From the NCBI RefSeq assembly GCF_033845285.1, contig NZ_JAWXCX010000001.1, positions 821,495 through 885,494 on the forward strand: 64,000 nt of DNA. The letters run 5' to 3'. Below are positions 35,290 to 43,589 of this stretch, one piece after another. The notes beneath the pieces were generated by a model, which had not been told where the DNA came from, searched no databases, and was given only the letters and a program-made list of their open reading frames with translations. Positions within the stretch are counted from its first letter, which is position 1; every line of letters begins with the position of its first letter. Made by a program: the position numbers and the translations under genes. This DNA comes from Marinococcus sp. PL1-022 (GTDB taxonomy: Bacteria; Bacillota; Bacilli; Bacillales; Marinococcaceae).

Positions 35290-35850
35290 ATGAAAGTAGC
35301 AGCTATTGTAGGAAGTATACGTCAGGAATCCTTTAACGGAAAATTAGTGGAGTACATGCAGGACCGTTACAGCGACATCATGGATATTGATATTTTAGAT
35401 ATCCGCGATCTTCCGCACTATGATCAGGACGAGGAAAGCAATGCTCCGGACTATGTGCAGGAGTACAAGCGTTCTGTACGTGAAGCGGACGCCGTACTTA
35501 TTGCAACTCCGGAATACAATGGTTCAATTTCCGGCGTGCTTAAAAATGCTCTGGATTGGAATTCCCGGGTCGATTACGACTTTGCCGGCAAACCAACCAT
35601 GCTGGTGGGAGCTTCTCTTGGCGGCCTGGGCACCGTGAAAGCGCAGATGCATCTGCGCCAGATTTTGAGCGCTCCGGGCATGAGTGCAAAAGTACTTCCC
35701 GGAAATGAAGTGCTTATTGGAGCTGTGCATGAAAAAATGGACGAAAACGGAAACTTAACGGACCAGGGCACAATTGATTTTCTCGATAATGTCGTAGCCG
35801 AATTTGAACGCTTTTATCAGGAAGCAACGGCTGTAGCCAACCGGGCATAA
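35290..35850 (+). CDS. NADPH-dependent FMN reductase
   Basis: A 186-residue flavodoxin-like reductase of the ArsH/azoreductase-like family. The phosphate-binding loop GSIRQESFNGKL is near the N terminus, PEYNGSISGVLKNALDW in the middle is the family signature, and GASLGGLGTVKAQ follows. It may reduce FMN, quinones or azo compounds. AAAGGA lies 11 nt upstream of ATG 35290; the ATG 12 nt earlier is too close to it. Bidirectional terminator downstream. Confidence 0.9.
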   Translation: MKVAAIVGSIRQESFNGKLVEYMQDRYSDIMDIDILDIRDLPHYDQDEESNAPDYVQEYKRSVREADAVLIATPEYNGSISGVLKNALDWNSRVDYDFAGKPTMLVGASLGGLGTVKAQMHLRQILSAPGMSAKVLPGNEVLIGAVHEKMDENGNLTDQGTIDFLDNVVAEFERFYQEATAVANRA

Positions 35851-35855
35851 AAAGG

Positions 35856-35888
35856 ATCCCTGCAGAAATATCTGCAGGGATTTTTTTA
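35856..35888. terminator. Bidirectional terminator, flavin reductase/MFS
   Basis: ATCCCTGCAG-AAATAT-CTGCAGGGAT with A and T runs on both sides; it overlaps the MFS stop codon. Confidence 0.9.
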
Positions 35889-37049
35889 CGCTTTTGGAGC
35901 TTCGGTCTGTTCGGTTTGCAGATCTGTTCTGCTCCATCCAATAAACAATAAAGCTGCTGCGCCAAGAACACCGGCGACCAGGTATGGAAGATGGGCTGAT
36001 AATGAATTACCGATTAATCCCGACATGACCGGTGCAAAAGCAGCACCAAGCCAGCGAAGGAAATTATATGCTCCGGAAGAAATACTGCGCTCGTAAGGCG
36101 AATGCTCCATCACATGGCTGGTAAATAAAGAATTATTCAGACCGGAAAATAATCCTGAAAGTACGATGAACATAATCATTAATATTGAGGAGGACGCAAA
36201 AAACAATCCTAAAAGCGTTAAAATAAAAGCAGAGAGGGTGAACGGCAGTAATTTCACAGGAGTAAACCGCATCTCAAGCCTTCTCGATAAAACAGCCGAG
36301 CCGAAGGCCAGGCATAATCCCCATCCAAAAAAGACGAGACCGATTTGAATAGAAGTTAAAGATAAAATTAAAGGGGAGTAAGCAAGCACGACAAAAAAAC
36401 CATAATAATAAAACATGCCGGCAAGCGCACCCTTAATGAACGGCCCGTGTGTAAAAAGATGACGAAGCTCCTGCCATCCAGCCGTAGCTTTAGCTTTTTT
36501 AGGAGCGGGCGGATGGACGAAAAAGATAACTAAAATAAAAGCGATAAGCATTAAAAGACTTGTACCAAAAAAAGGAGCACGCCAGGATAGATCCCCGAGA
36601 AGGCCGCCTACAAGCGGACCGCCGGCGAGGCCCAGGCCAATTGCCGCCTCATACATACCTACCGCTGTTTCCACGCTCCTCGAGAGAGCGATTAACAGGG
36701 TCATAGCAGTGGCGAAAAACATGGCGTTGCCAAGCCCCCAGCCGCCGCGAAAAAGGGCCAGTTCAGTAATGCCTCCCGCCACACTGCAAAGCAGGGCGAA
36801 GGCTGTAACGATCAAAAGCCCGGCGCTCATCAGCCGTTTATCACCAAACCGGCTCGAAAGGATCCCGGCAGGAATCATCATGCAGGCCATAACTAAAATA
36901 TAGGACGTAAAAAGCAGCTCCACCTGCCAGTGAGAAGCACCGATAGAAGCCGCGATGGAAGGAAGGACGGGGTCCACGACGCCGATACCCATAAAAGCTA
37001 AAAATGTGGCGAAGATCGTAATCCACCGTGCCCTGGTTTGAATATTCAT
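35886..37049 (-). CDS. MFS transporter
   Basis: A 387-residue major facilitator with about 12 spans. The first span ends in the motif GIGVVDPVLPSIAASIGAS, typical of drug-efflux DHA1 carriers, and the loop 2-3 motif appears as GILSSRFGDKRLM. It is the second gene after the MerR regulator, 7 nt away, and its ribosome binding site (AAGGAG) lies inside the end of the regulator. By the usual logic of such pairs it exports a compound sensed by the regulator; the compound is unknown. Confidence 0.9.
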   Translation of the reverse strand: MNIQTRARWITIFATFLAFMGIGVVDPVLPSIAASIGASHWQVELLFTSYILVMACMMIPAGILSSRFGDKRLMSAGLLIVTAFALLCSVAGGITELALFRGGWGLGNAMFFATAMTLLIALSRSVETAVGMYEAAIGLGLAGGPLVGGLLGDLSWRAPFFGTSLLMLIAFILVIFFVHPPAPKKAKATAGWQELRHLFTHGPFIKGALAGMFYYYGFFVVLAYSPLILSLTSIQIGLVFFGWGLCLAFGSAVLSRRLEMRFTPVKLLPFTLSAFILTLLGLFFASSSILMIMFIVLSGLFSGLNNSLFTSHVMEHSPYERSISSGAYNFLRWLGAAFAPVMSGLIGNSLSAHLPYLVAGVLGAAALLFIGWSRTDLQTEQTEAPKA

Positions 37050-37056
37050 AAAGCAG

Positions 37057-37485
37057 TCACTTCTCCTTATTGAATGAAGATAATACGTTGTCAGCTTGCT
37101 TTTTCAGATTTTCCATTTCCGTTTTAAACGTTGTCATCTGATTGATTTTTTGGTCGAGCATATCAATCTGGGCCTGAAGGCTATCAGAAATTTGTTTCAA
37201 ATCCTCGTGCTGCATCGTCGTTTCCTGTACCGACTGGTAGTGGCTATAGACTGTTTTTACCTGCTCTTTCAAATCGAGATACTGCTGCAGCTCCTGAAGA
37301 GAAAACCCAAGAACCTCCTTTGCGGTTACTACATTCTGCAGACGTTCAATGTCCTGGTCATCGTACACTCTGGTTCCTTTTTCTGTACGCTCTGGTGCTG
37401 ATATAAGACCAATCTGTTCATAATAACGTATTGCACGTTTCGTTAAGCCTGTGGTTTGAGCGGCTTCTTCAATTTTGTACAGCAT
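37057..37485 (-). CDS. MerR-family transcriptional regulator
   Basis: A 142-residue MerR regulator. The winged helix-turn-helix occupies residues 1-70 (KIEEAAQTTGLTKRAIRYYEQIGLI, then RVYDDQDIERLQNVVTAKEVLGFSL). It is followed by a long dimerisation coiled coil and no sizeable effector domain. No cysteine pair for metal binding is present, so it probably senses a small molecule. It precedes the MFS gene in an operon and has a strong palindrome in its promoter. AGGAGGG precedes ATG 37485. Confidence 0.93.
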   Translation of the reverse strand: MLYKIEEAAQTTGLTKRAIRYYEQIGLISAPERTEKGTRVYDDQDIERLQNVVTAKEVLGFSLQELQQYLDLKEQVKTVYSHYQSVQETTMQHEDLKQISDSLQAQIDMLDQKINQMTTFKTEMENLKKQADNVLSSFNKEK

Positions 37486-37511
37486 GCATCACCCTCCTGA
37501 TAAATTTCATG

Positions 37512-37537
37512 ATATAACCTTAACGTTAACGTTATAT
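37512..37537. promoter_or_regulatory. Palindromic operator of the MerR-MFS operon
   Basis: A 26-bp palindrome with one mismatched pair, centred at 37524/37525 (core TTAACGTTAA). It lies 27 bp upstream of the regulator start, where MerR proteins bind between -35 and -10. Confidence 0.75.
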
Positions 37538-37559
37538 TTTGTAAAGGCAAAATGGGACT

Positions 37560-37587
37560 TTGACTTTCTGAAATAATGTGATACAGT
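37560..37587 (+). promoter_or_regulatory. Promoter of the TPP-riboswitch operon
   Basis: TTGACT (37560-37565), a 16-bp spacer and TACAGT (37582-37587), about 18 nt before the riboswitch begins. Confidence 0.65.
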
Positions 37588-37604
37588 GTAGACAACTTAA
37601 TAGG

Positions 37605-37698
37605 GAATCCGCTAGGGGTGCCGGTAACGGCTGAGATAAGGACTATCCTTAATCCCTTTGAACCTGATCTGGTTAAGGCCAGCGTAGGAAAGTGGAGA
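37605..37698 (+). ncRNA. TPP (THI-element) riboswitch
   Basis: The leader contains the conserved elements in order: GGGGTGCC, GGCTGAGATAAGGA, CTTTGAACCTGATCTGG, then CCAGCGTAGGAAAGTGG. This is the diagnostic pattern of the thiamine pyrophosphate aptamer. It is followed by a terminator hairpin, so high TPP should stop transcription of tenA-ykoEDC. Confidence 0.96.
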
Positions 37699-37754
37699 CG
37701 GTAGAATACGTCTATATCAGAAGCAGCAGCTTTATAACAGCGGACGTTTATTCG

Positions 37755-37786
37755 AAGCCACTCCACCAATGGAGTGGCTTTTTTTG
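37755..37786 (+). terminator. Riboswitch-controlled terminator
   Basis: AAGCCACTCCA-CCAA-TGGAGTGGCTT followed by a T run, between the aptamer and tenA. It is the expression platform. Confidence 0.92.
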
Positions 37787-37844
37787 CTCCATTGGTCTTT
37801 ACTGCCCGTAGTGGTTCCCTCCTAATTTAAAGGAGGAAGTAACA

Positions 37845-38540
37845 ATGAATTTTTCAGAGCTGTTATGGCAGGACACAGAGCACATTTTTGAAGCCTGCTG
37901 GGAAAATCCATTTGTGCAGGGCATCGGGAAAGGAGATATCCCAAAAGAAGCTCTTATCCATTACGTGAAGCAGGATTTTGAATACTTAAATGCCATGAGC
38001 AAGGCAAAAGCAATTGGGATAACAAAATGCACGTCCAGAGAAGACATGATCATGTTTAAAGATACCATTGATTTTGTGTTAAACAGTGAAACGCACCCGC
38101 ACCATAATTTATGTGCGCAGGCGGGAGTGGCTTATGAAGAATTGCAGGGCTACGCGCTTGCCCCGGCTTCCCAGCATTATGTGCTTCATATGCTGCACCA
38201 TGCTGAAAGGGGCACACTTGGCGATGTGATTGCGGTAACGCTCGCCTGCCCGTGGGTGTATTTGTATGTGGGTGAAAGGCTGATGAAAGAAGTGAATCCG
38301 AACGCGGGCCATCCGTTTAACGACTGGATTCGTTTCTACGGAGACCGTGAGGAGCGGGAAATGTACAAATATATTGACCGCCTTGATGAGCTGGCAGAAA
38401 CAGCCACAGAAGAAGAAAAGCAGCGTTGGCGGACGTTATTTATGGAAGGGTGCCAGCTCGAGTATATGTTTTTTGAGGACGCGTATCATGCAAAAGACTG
38501 GCCCTTTGCCAGAACATTAACAGACGGAAAAAAAGCTTAA
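37845..38540 (+). CDS. tenA: Aminopyrimidine aminohydrolase TenA (thiaminase II)
   Basis: TenA hydrolyses degraded thiamine products such as aminomethyl-HMP to HMP for salvage. The 231-residue length is normal. Features: YVKQDFEYLNAMSKAKA near residue 41 with the active-site aspartate, the ITKCTSREDM region, the catalytic-cysteine region AVTLACPWVYLYVG near 132, and the late Glu in EGCQLEYMFFEDAY. First gene of the TPP-riboswitch operon. AAAGGAGGAAG precedes ATG. Its stop overlaps the start of ykoE (TAATG). Confidence 0.96.
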   Translation: MNFSELLWQDTEHIFEACWENPFVQGIGKGDIPKEALIHYVKQDFEYLNAMSKAKAIGITKCTSREDMIMFKDTIDFVLNSETHPHHNLCAQAGVAYEELQGYALAPASQHYVLHMLHHAERGTLGDVIAVTLACPWVYLYVGERLMKEVNPNAGHPFNDWIRFYGDREEREMYKYIDRLDELAETATEEEKQRWRTLFMEGCQLEYMFFEDAYHAKDWPFARTLTDGKKA

Positions 38541-39133
38541 TGATAAACAAACGCTTAAACCTCAGGGATATCGTCGTTATCTCATTTATTTCAGCTGTTC
38601 TTGGTGTCCTTTATCTTCTTTGGGTACTGCTCGGACAAATTGTTACGGGCGTCCTCGGGCCAGTTGGGGGCGGGCTGATGGCAGGCTTCTGGATTCTCGC
38701 TCCGGTAATATGCGCCTATATCATTCAAAAACCAGGAGCGGCGCTGCTGGCAGAGCTTATTGCGGCTGGCACTGAAGTTATGGCCGGGTCTGTGAGCGCG
38801 GGAGCAGTGCTCGTTCTCGGCTTCACGCAGGGGATTGCCGCAGAAATTATTTTTGCCATGTTTTTCTACCGAATCTTTCGTCTGCCGGTATTAATGCTTG
38901 CCGGAATGGCAGGGACGTCTGCTGCATTTTTAACCCAGTATATTCTTTATGGATTCAGTCAGTACGCAGGTTCTGTTGTTGTATTTATGCTGGTAACCAT
39001 GCTTATAAGCGGTGCTCTTTTAGCCGGGTGGGCAGGGAAAAGCTTTACAGACGCCCTGGTAAAAACAGGCGTTCTCGACCGCTTTGCTCTTGGCCGCCAG
39101 CGTCGGGAAGGGCAGCAGAGGGACGCTGTATGA
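38540..39133 (+). CDS. ykoE: ECF substrate-binding component YkoE (HMP/thiamine)
   Basis: S component of an energy-coupling-factor transporter for hydroxymethylpyrimidine or another thiamine precursor. The 197-residue protein has about five to six membrane spans, beginning DIVVISFISAVLGVLYLLW, and the segment GPVGGGLMAGFWILAPVI. TPP regulation and the adjacent ATPase and T component identify it as YkoE. Start and stop overlap both neighbours (TAATG and ATGA). Confidence 0.93.
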   Translation: MINKRLNLRDIVVISFISAVLGVLYLLWVLLGQIVTGVLGPVGGGLMAGFWILAPVICAYIIQKPGAALLAELIAAGTEVMAGSVSAGAVLVLGFTQGIAAEIIFAMFFYRIFRLPVLMLAGMAGTSAAFLTQYILYGFSQYAGSVVVFMLVTMLISGALLAGWAGKSFTDALVKTGVLDRFALGRQRREGQQRDAV

Positions 39134-40788
39134 TTTATGCAGATAATGTAACCATTGCATATCCTTACGCTGAGCCTTCGATAGAGGGTTTTTCGGCTGA
39201 AATATGTACTGGGGAAAACGTGCTGCTGCTCGGACCGAGCGGCTCGGGTAAAAGTACGCTGGCACTGACCCTGCAGGGAATTCTTCCGCGCTCAGTAGAG
39301 GCAGAAGTGTCTGGTAAATTGAACGTATTCGGAAAAAATCCAGCGGTGAAATGCATTACAGAGGCTGCCAGAGAGGCGGCTCTGTTGTTCCAGGATCCCG
39401 ATACCCAATTCTGCATGCCGACAGTGCGGGAAGAGCTTGTATTTACGCTTGAGAACCTGCGCGTACCTGCGGAGGATATCGAAGGCCGGATGCTTGAAGC
39501 CTTGCAGTTCACAGGCATGCTTTCTTGTATTGACGCCCGTATTGACACGCTTTCCGGAGGGATGAAGCAAAAAATAGCTGTGTCCTGTATAGCTGCTGTG
39601 AATCCGGAGATCTGGATTTTGGATGAACCGCTCTCCCAGCTCGATCCGGTAAGCCGTGAAGCAGTGGCCGCACTTCTTGGCCGTATTGCAGAAGACCCTG
39701 ATAAAACATTAATTTTGATTGAGCATCAGCTAAATGAAGTAATGGATTGGGTCAACAGGGTGATTGTATTGGACCGCTGCGGCCGGGTGTCGGCAGATGG
39801 AAGCCCGGGCCGTATATTCAGCTCCCACACAGCCGTACTCGAAGCGGAGGGTGTCTGGCTGCCGGAACCAGCAGAAGCTGGAAAGAAGCTGTTGAAACAC
39901 CCGAAAACGTCTAAAGCCCTCCTCCCCGTCACTTTACGGGAATGGGAGACGTTTGCAGCGGAATACTCTGCTGCCGATGTTCGCGCCTCTCTGCCGCAGC
40001 CGGCAAAGATGGCTGATCCTTCTCTGGAGCCGCCTGTCCTGGAGGTTAAACAGGCCGGGTTTGCTTATGGAACGCAGCCGGTTTTCGAAAACGTGTCTTT
40101 TTCCCTTTATCCTGGAGAAATGGTAGCGCTGGTTGGTGCCAACGGAGCAGGAAAGAGCACACTCGCGCGGGTTCTTACCGGATGGGAGTCTCTTACAAGC
40201 GGTGAGGTCTATGTTAACGGACAAAATATTGCCACTCTGAAGCCGCACGAAATTGCCAAAGCCTTCGGGATTGTTTTTCAGCAGCCGGAGCATCAGTTTA
40301 TAAAGCAAAGCGTTGAAGAAGAAATACGCTACGGAATGGAGATAGAGGGACTGAGCGAGGAAAAAATTATTCAGCAGACAAACGAGCTGCTGATTCAATT
40401 TCAGCTCGTGCATCTTCGAAAGAGCCATCCATTTCGGCTCAGCCAGGGGGAAAAAAGGCGTCTCTCAGTAGCGGTCATGGTTACGAACAACCAGTCCATT
40501 CTGATTTTGGATGAGCCAACGTTTGGGCTCGATAAGCGAAATACTGCTGCCCTGTTTGAAGTGATTGAGCAGTGCCGGCGATGTGGAAAAGCGGTCCTCT
40601 GGCTGACCCATGATATGGATCTGGTTTATACAAAAGCCGTACGGATTCTTGCGCTGGCAGAGCGGACAATCACCTATGATGGGGGCGTAGAACCATTTTT
40701 TAATGGAAGCATGAATTTGGAAAAAATCGGCGTCCGGCCTCCAGTGGTACAGCTGATGCGCCATGGGGAAACAGGCAGCTATGCTTGA
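39130..40788 (+). CDS. ykoD: ECF double ATPase YkoD
   Basis: A 552-residue ATPase with two ABC domains in one chain. Domain 1 has Walker A GPSGSGKSTLA (near residue 38), signature LSGGMKQK and Walker B IWILDEPLSQLD. Domain 2 has Walker A GANGAGKSTLA (near residue 336), LSQGEKRR and ILILDEPTFGLD. It energises YkoE-YkoC import. ATG 39130 overlaps the ykoE stop by 4 nt; the longer frame upstream lies inside ykoE. Both nucleotide sites look intact. Confidence 0.95.
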   Translation: MIYADNVTIAYPYAEPSIEGFSAEICTGENVLLLGPSGSGKSTLALTLQGILPRSVEAEVSGKLNVFGKNPAVKCITEAAREAALLFQDPDTQFCMPTVREELVFTLENLRVPAEDIEGRMLEALQFTGMLSCIDARIDTLSGGMKQKIAVSCIAAVNPEIWILDEPLSQLDPVSREAVAALLGRIAEDPDKTLILIEHQLNEVMDWVNRVIVLDRCGRVSADGSPGRIFSSHTAVLEAEGVWLPEPAEAGKKLLKHPKTSKALLPVTLREWETFAAEYSAADVRASLPQPAKMADPSLEPPVLEVKQAGFAYGTQPVFENVSFSLYPGEMVALVGANGAGKSTLARVLTGWESLTSGEVYVNGQNIATLKPHEIAKAFGIVFQQPEHQFIKQSVEEEIRYGMEIEGLSEEKIIQQTNELLIQFQLVHLRKSHPFRLSQGEKRRLSVAVMVTNNQSILILDEPTFGLDKRNTAALFEVIEQCRRCGKAVLWLTHDMDLVYTKAVRILALAERTITYDGGVEPFFNGSMNLEKIGVRPPVVQLMRHGETGSYA

Positions 40789-41539
40789 AGAACTTCAGAT
40801 TAAAAATGCTTTTTTGCAGCGTGTCCACCCTACGCTGAAGCTGAGCAGTCTTTTCGTCGTATTTATCTGTATGATTTTCGTTTATGATATTTGGCGCCCG
40901 CTCGCTGTCCTGCTGCTGACAGTTGCTGCCGTTGCATTTCTGGGAAAAATACCGTTAAAGCTGTTGCTTGTGCTCCTGCTTCCATTTGCTCTCTTTGGTT
41001 TCAGCTTTGTATGGCTTCAGGTTGTTTTTCCTGAGGAAAGGGGTTCTACGGTTCTTTTTTATATATTCCAAATGCCGGTCGCTCTTGAGAATATCCAGAC
41101 AGGGGTCTCGCTCGGCTTAAGGACAATGGTATTTGCCTGCTGGTCGCTTCTTTTTGTTCTTACTACGTCTCCCGTGGGTTTAGTGATGAGCCTGATACAA
41201 AAATGGCGCATGCCTCCGAGTATCGGCTACGGGATGATGGCGGCTTACCGTTTTCTTCCACAGCTGCGGGAAGAACTGACTGTCATCCGCAGAGCCCGGC
41301 AAATCAGAGGGATGGGCTCGAAGCCCAAAATGAGAGAGTGGAGGGGAATGGCAGTTCCACTGATGGCTGGGGCTGTAAGAAAAGCAGAAAGAACAGCCCT
41401 GGCGATGGAATCCAAAGGATTTGACGGGTCCAGAAATAGAACTAGGTACTTGCAGATGAATTATAAAAAAACAGACATGTGGTTTGCTGCTGGATTTATA
41501 TTGTTTATTACTGTCGTTTTTCTGCTGCCACTGCTGTAG
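40781..41539 (+). CDS. ykoC: ECF transmembrane coupling component YkoC
   Basis: T component of the ECF transporter, 252 residues, with about five membrane spans in the N-terminal two thirds. It has the coupling-helix motifs typical of EcfT: ARQIRGMGSKP and ALAMESKGFDG. It overlaps the ykoD stop by 8 nt if started at ATG 40781; ATG 40763 is a possible alternative. Last gene of the TPP-controlled operon, followed by a terminator. Confidence 0.92.
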   Translation: MLEELQIKNAFLQRVHPTLKLSSLFVVFICMIFVYDIWRPLAVLLLTVAAVAFLGKIPLKLLLVLLLPFALFGFSFVWLQVVFPEERGSTVLFYIFQMPVALENIQTGVSLGLRTMVFACWSLLFVLTTSPVGLVMSLIQKWRMPPSIGYGMMAAYRFLPQLREELTVIRRARQIRGMGSKPKMREWRGMAVPLMAGAVRKAERTALAMESKGFDGSRNRTRYLQMNYKKTDMWFAAGFILFITVVFLLPLL

Positions 41540-41559
41540 CGGGCATCAAAGCTGGTTAA

Positions 41560-41592
41560 AAATAACCCCGGGGGCCGTGCCTCCGGGGTTGG
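41560..41592. terminator. Terminator between ykoC and the flavodoxin gene
   Basis: AACCCCGG pairs with CCGGGGTT (41564-41571 with 41583-41590). The T run is on the minus-strand side. Confidence 0.85.
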
Positions 41593-41604
41593 TCGTGCTG
41601 ACTA

Positions 41605-42057
41605 TTATTTTACTAAAAACTTTTCCTCGATGCGGTCCACATAGCTTTTAATATCTGCAGCAATATTATCCATTTCATCCACGTCAACCTTCATAGTGGG
41701 AATATCACCTTTATGTCCGCGTTCGCGGAACTGCCCGATCATTTCATCAACAGCTCCGGCGAAGTTTTCATACGCATGGTCTCCGGAGCCAAAGATGGAA
41801 ATCGAAAGGGTTGAAATATCATAGGCAAAAAGATCTTCCAGAAAGTCCTCTGTTTCTTCGGGGATATCGCCTTCGCCCCACGTGTACGTGCCCATAATGA
41901 GCAGGTCGTGCGGGAGGGGATCTTCGTTTGGAAGGCCGTCGGCGATCATGTCCATCAGTTCTACTTCATGTCCGCGGTTGATGAGCTCTTCCTCCGTATC
42001 GATCGCCATATCTTCAGTATTTCCAGTCATCGTGGAATAGAACAAAAGTATTCGCAT
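41605..42057 (-). CDS. Flavodoxin
   Basis: A 150-residue short-chain flavodoxin, an FMN electron carrier. The phosphate loop STMTGNTEDMA is near residue 8, the ring-stacking region is GTYTWGEGDIPEE near residue 57, and FGSGDHAYENFAGAV follows near 89. It is acidic, as expected. ATG 42057 has AAAGGAATGG upstream; the longer frame has no site. In Bacillus such flavodoxins (YkuN/YkuP) serve desaturase or P450 partners. Confidence 0.93.
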   Translation of the reverse strand: MRILLFYSTMTGNTEDMAIDTEEELINRGHEVELMDMIADGLPNEDPLPHDLLIMGTYTWGEGDIPEETEDFLEDLFAYDISTLSISIFGSGDHAYENFAGAVDEMIGQFRERGHKGDIPTMKVDVDEMDNIAADIKSYVDRIEEKFLVK

Positions 42058-42227
42058 ATGTCCATTCCTTTCTTTTATAGTTTCGTGCATAAAATACATA
42101 TCTAATATACTTATTATATATTTGGCTGCCTGCTTGTGCAATTACTCCGGTAAATAGATGTTCATCCAAATATGTTAAAATATATATCGATAATATATAT
42201 TAATAATTTTTGTGAAGGGGGAGAAAA

Positions 42228-42929
42228 ATGAAACAGATAGGTATTATCGGCGGCCTTGGTCCGGAATCCACAGTAGAATATTACCAATCCATTATTAAAA
42301 AATATCAGTGGAAAAAAGGCAATCTTCAGGTGCTTCCGGAATTGTACATTACCAGTATTAATATGTACAACATTTTTAAGTATATTTCGGAAGAACGAAT
42401 GGATGATCTGATTGAGTATCTGGGCAATGCAGCCCGGAAGCTTGAACTGCTGGACGTCGACGGCATCATTATTGCAGCGAACACTCCGCACCTTGTATTT
42501 GAGGAAGTACAGAAGCAGGTCGACGTCCCGATGCTCAGCATTGTTGATGCAGCGGTGGAAGCAGCAGAAAATCAGGGTGCTGAAAATATTGGCCTGCTGG
42601 GCACAAAGTTTACGATGGAGCAGGAATTTTTCAGGAAACCGTTCAAGGAGAAGGGGAAGAATATCTATGTGCCTGAGGAAAGCACACAGCAGTATTTACA
42701 CGAAAAAATTGTAAGCGAGCTTGAGAATGGTATCGTAAATCCTGGGACGCAAAAAGAATTTGAACGGATCACCAGGGAAATGATCGAACAGCATCAACTT
42801 GATACTGTGATTCTTGGCTGCACCGAACTCCCGATGATTCTTTCTGATGAAGATTTTTCGATCCCGTTTTTAAATACGATGCAGGTTCACGTGGATAAGG
42901 CCGTAGATTTCATGTTTGAAGAAAAATAA
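42228..42929 (+). CDS. Aspartate/glutamate racemase-family protein
   Basis: A 233-residue member of the Asp/Glu racemase superfamily, with GIIGGLGPESTVEYYQ at the N terminus. Classical members use two cysteines. Here the second is present (Cys198 in GCTELPM) but the first position is alanine (Ala84 in AANTPH). E. coli YgeA-type racemases have threonine at this place, so one-base or altered-specificity chemistry is possible. GAAGGGGGAG precedes ATG. First gene of a likely three-gene operon with the DUF488 and zinc-ribbon genes. Confidence 0.85.
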   Translation: MKQIGIIGGLGPESTVEYYQSIIKKYQWKKGNLQVLPELYITSINMYNIFKYISEERMDDLIEYLGNAARKLELLDVDGIIIAANTPHLVFEEVQKQVDVPMLSIVDAAVEAAENQGAENIGLLGTKFTMEQEFFRKPFKEKGKNIYVPEESTQQYLHEKIVSELENGIVNPGTQKEFERITREMIEQHQLDTVILGCTELPMILSDEDFSIPFLNTMQVHVDKAVDFMFEEK

Positions 42930-42947
42930 AGCATACGGAGGGCAGCA

Positions 42948-43322
42948 ATGGCCATTCAATTGAAAAGGATTTACGAAGAAGCAGATGAAGGGGAGAGGCA
43001 CCGGGTTTTAGTCGACGGCGTGTGGCCGCGGGGGATAGCAAAGGATAAAGCTAAAGTGGACGAATGGGCCAGGGATGTTGCTCCTTCAAAGCAGCTGCGG
43101 CAATGGTTCTCCCACGATCCGGAAAGGTTTAATGAATTTAAAGAGAAGTATAAGAAGGAGCTCGAGCAGAATGCCGAACAGGCTGAAGCTCTCGATCAGT
43201 TAAAGCAGACTGTGCGTGAGCAGAACAAGCAGGTGACGCTCGTGTTTGCTGCAAAGGAAGAAACGTATAATCATGCCCGCGTCTTAAAAGAAATTCTTGA
43301 CCGCCAGCCGAAGGTTTCTTAA
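42948..43322 (+). CDS. DUF488 family protein (YeaO-like)
   Basis: A 124-residue DUF488 protein. It has the family signature LKRIYEEADEGERHRVLVDGVWPRG at the N terminus, then VAPSKQLRQWFSHDP, and a C-terminal TLVFAAKEETYNHARVL segment. The function of the family is not established. It starts 18 nt after the racemase gene, with GGAGGGCAG as its binding site, and is followed 19 nt later by a very short gene. Confidence 0.87.
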   Translation: MAIQLKRIYEEADEGERHRVLVDGVWPRGIAKDKAKVDEWARDVAPSKQLRQWFSHDPERFNEFKEKYKKELEQNAEQAEALDQLKQTVREQNKQVTLVFAAKEETYNHARVLKEILDRQPKVS

Positions 43323-43341
43323 AGAAGAAGGGGTGACAACG

Positions 43342-43458
43342 ATGGAGGAGTATCTGGGCCGGTGCAGTGAGTGCGGTAAAGAAATTTACTGCCGGGACGG
43401 GTTTTTGGAAGGGGTTCATGAGAACGGCCGGCTGTACTGCTTTGGATGTGCCAAATAA
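43342..43458 (+). CDS. 38-residue zinc-ribbon-like protein
   Basis: A very short open frame: ATG 43342, stop TAA 43456-43458, preceded by GAAGGGGTG. The product MEEYLGRCSECGKEIYCRDG continues for 18 residues to a YCFGC pair and ends AK. Two CxxC pairs (C8/C11 and C35/C38 region) about 25 residues apart suggest a single zinc ribbon; an extra cysteine lies between. It follows the DUF488 gene by 19 nt and precedes a clear terminator. Function unknown. Confidence 0.68.
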   Translation: MEEYLGRCSECGKEIYCRDGFLEGVHENGRLYCFGCAK

Positions 43459-43463
43459 ATATA

Positions 43464-43503
43464 CACCGCTCCGTTTCCAGGTAGAAACGGAGCTATTTTG
43501 TAT
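43464..43503 (+). terminator. Terminator of the racemase operon
   Basis: GCTCCGTTTC (43468-43477) pairs with GAAACGGAGC (43484-43493), followed by TATTTTG. Confidence 0.88.
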
Positions 43504-43555
43504 ACAAACATTGATTGTGAACGTTTAATGAAGGATTTCTAAAAGTATAGTTTTA

Positions 43556-43578
43556 AATATGTATTTATAATACACTTT
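43556..43578 (+). promoter_or_regulatory. NsrR-type operator upstream of hmp
   Basis: A 23-bp imperfect palindrome reading AATATGTATTT-A-TAATACACTTT. It matches most positions of the NsrR consensus (AAGATGYATTT, one base, AAATRCATCTT) and overlaps a TATAAT -10 box at 43566-43571. Nitric oxide should relieve repression. Confidence 0.65.
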
Positions 43579-43589
43579 TTATAGAAATT

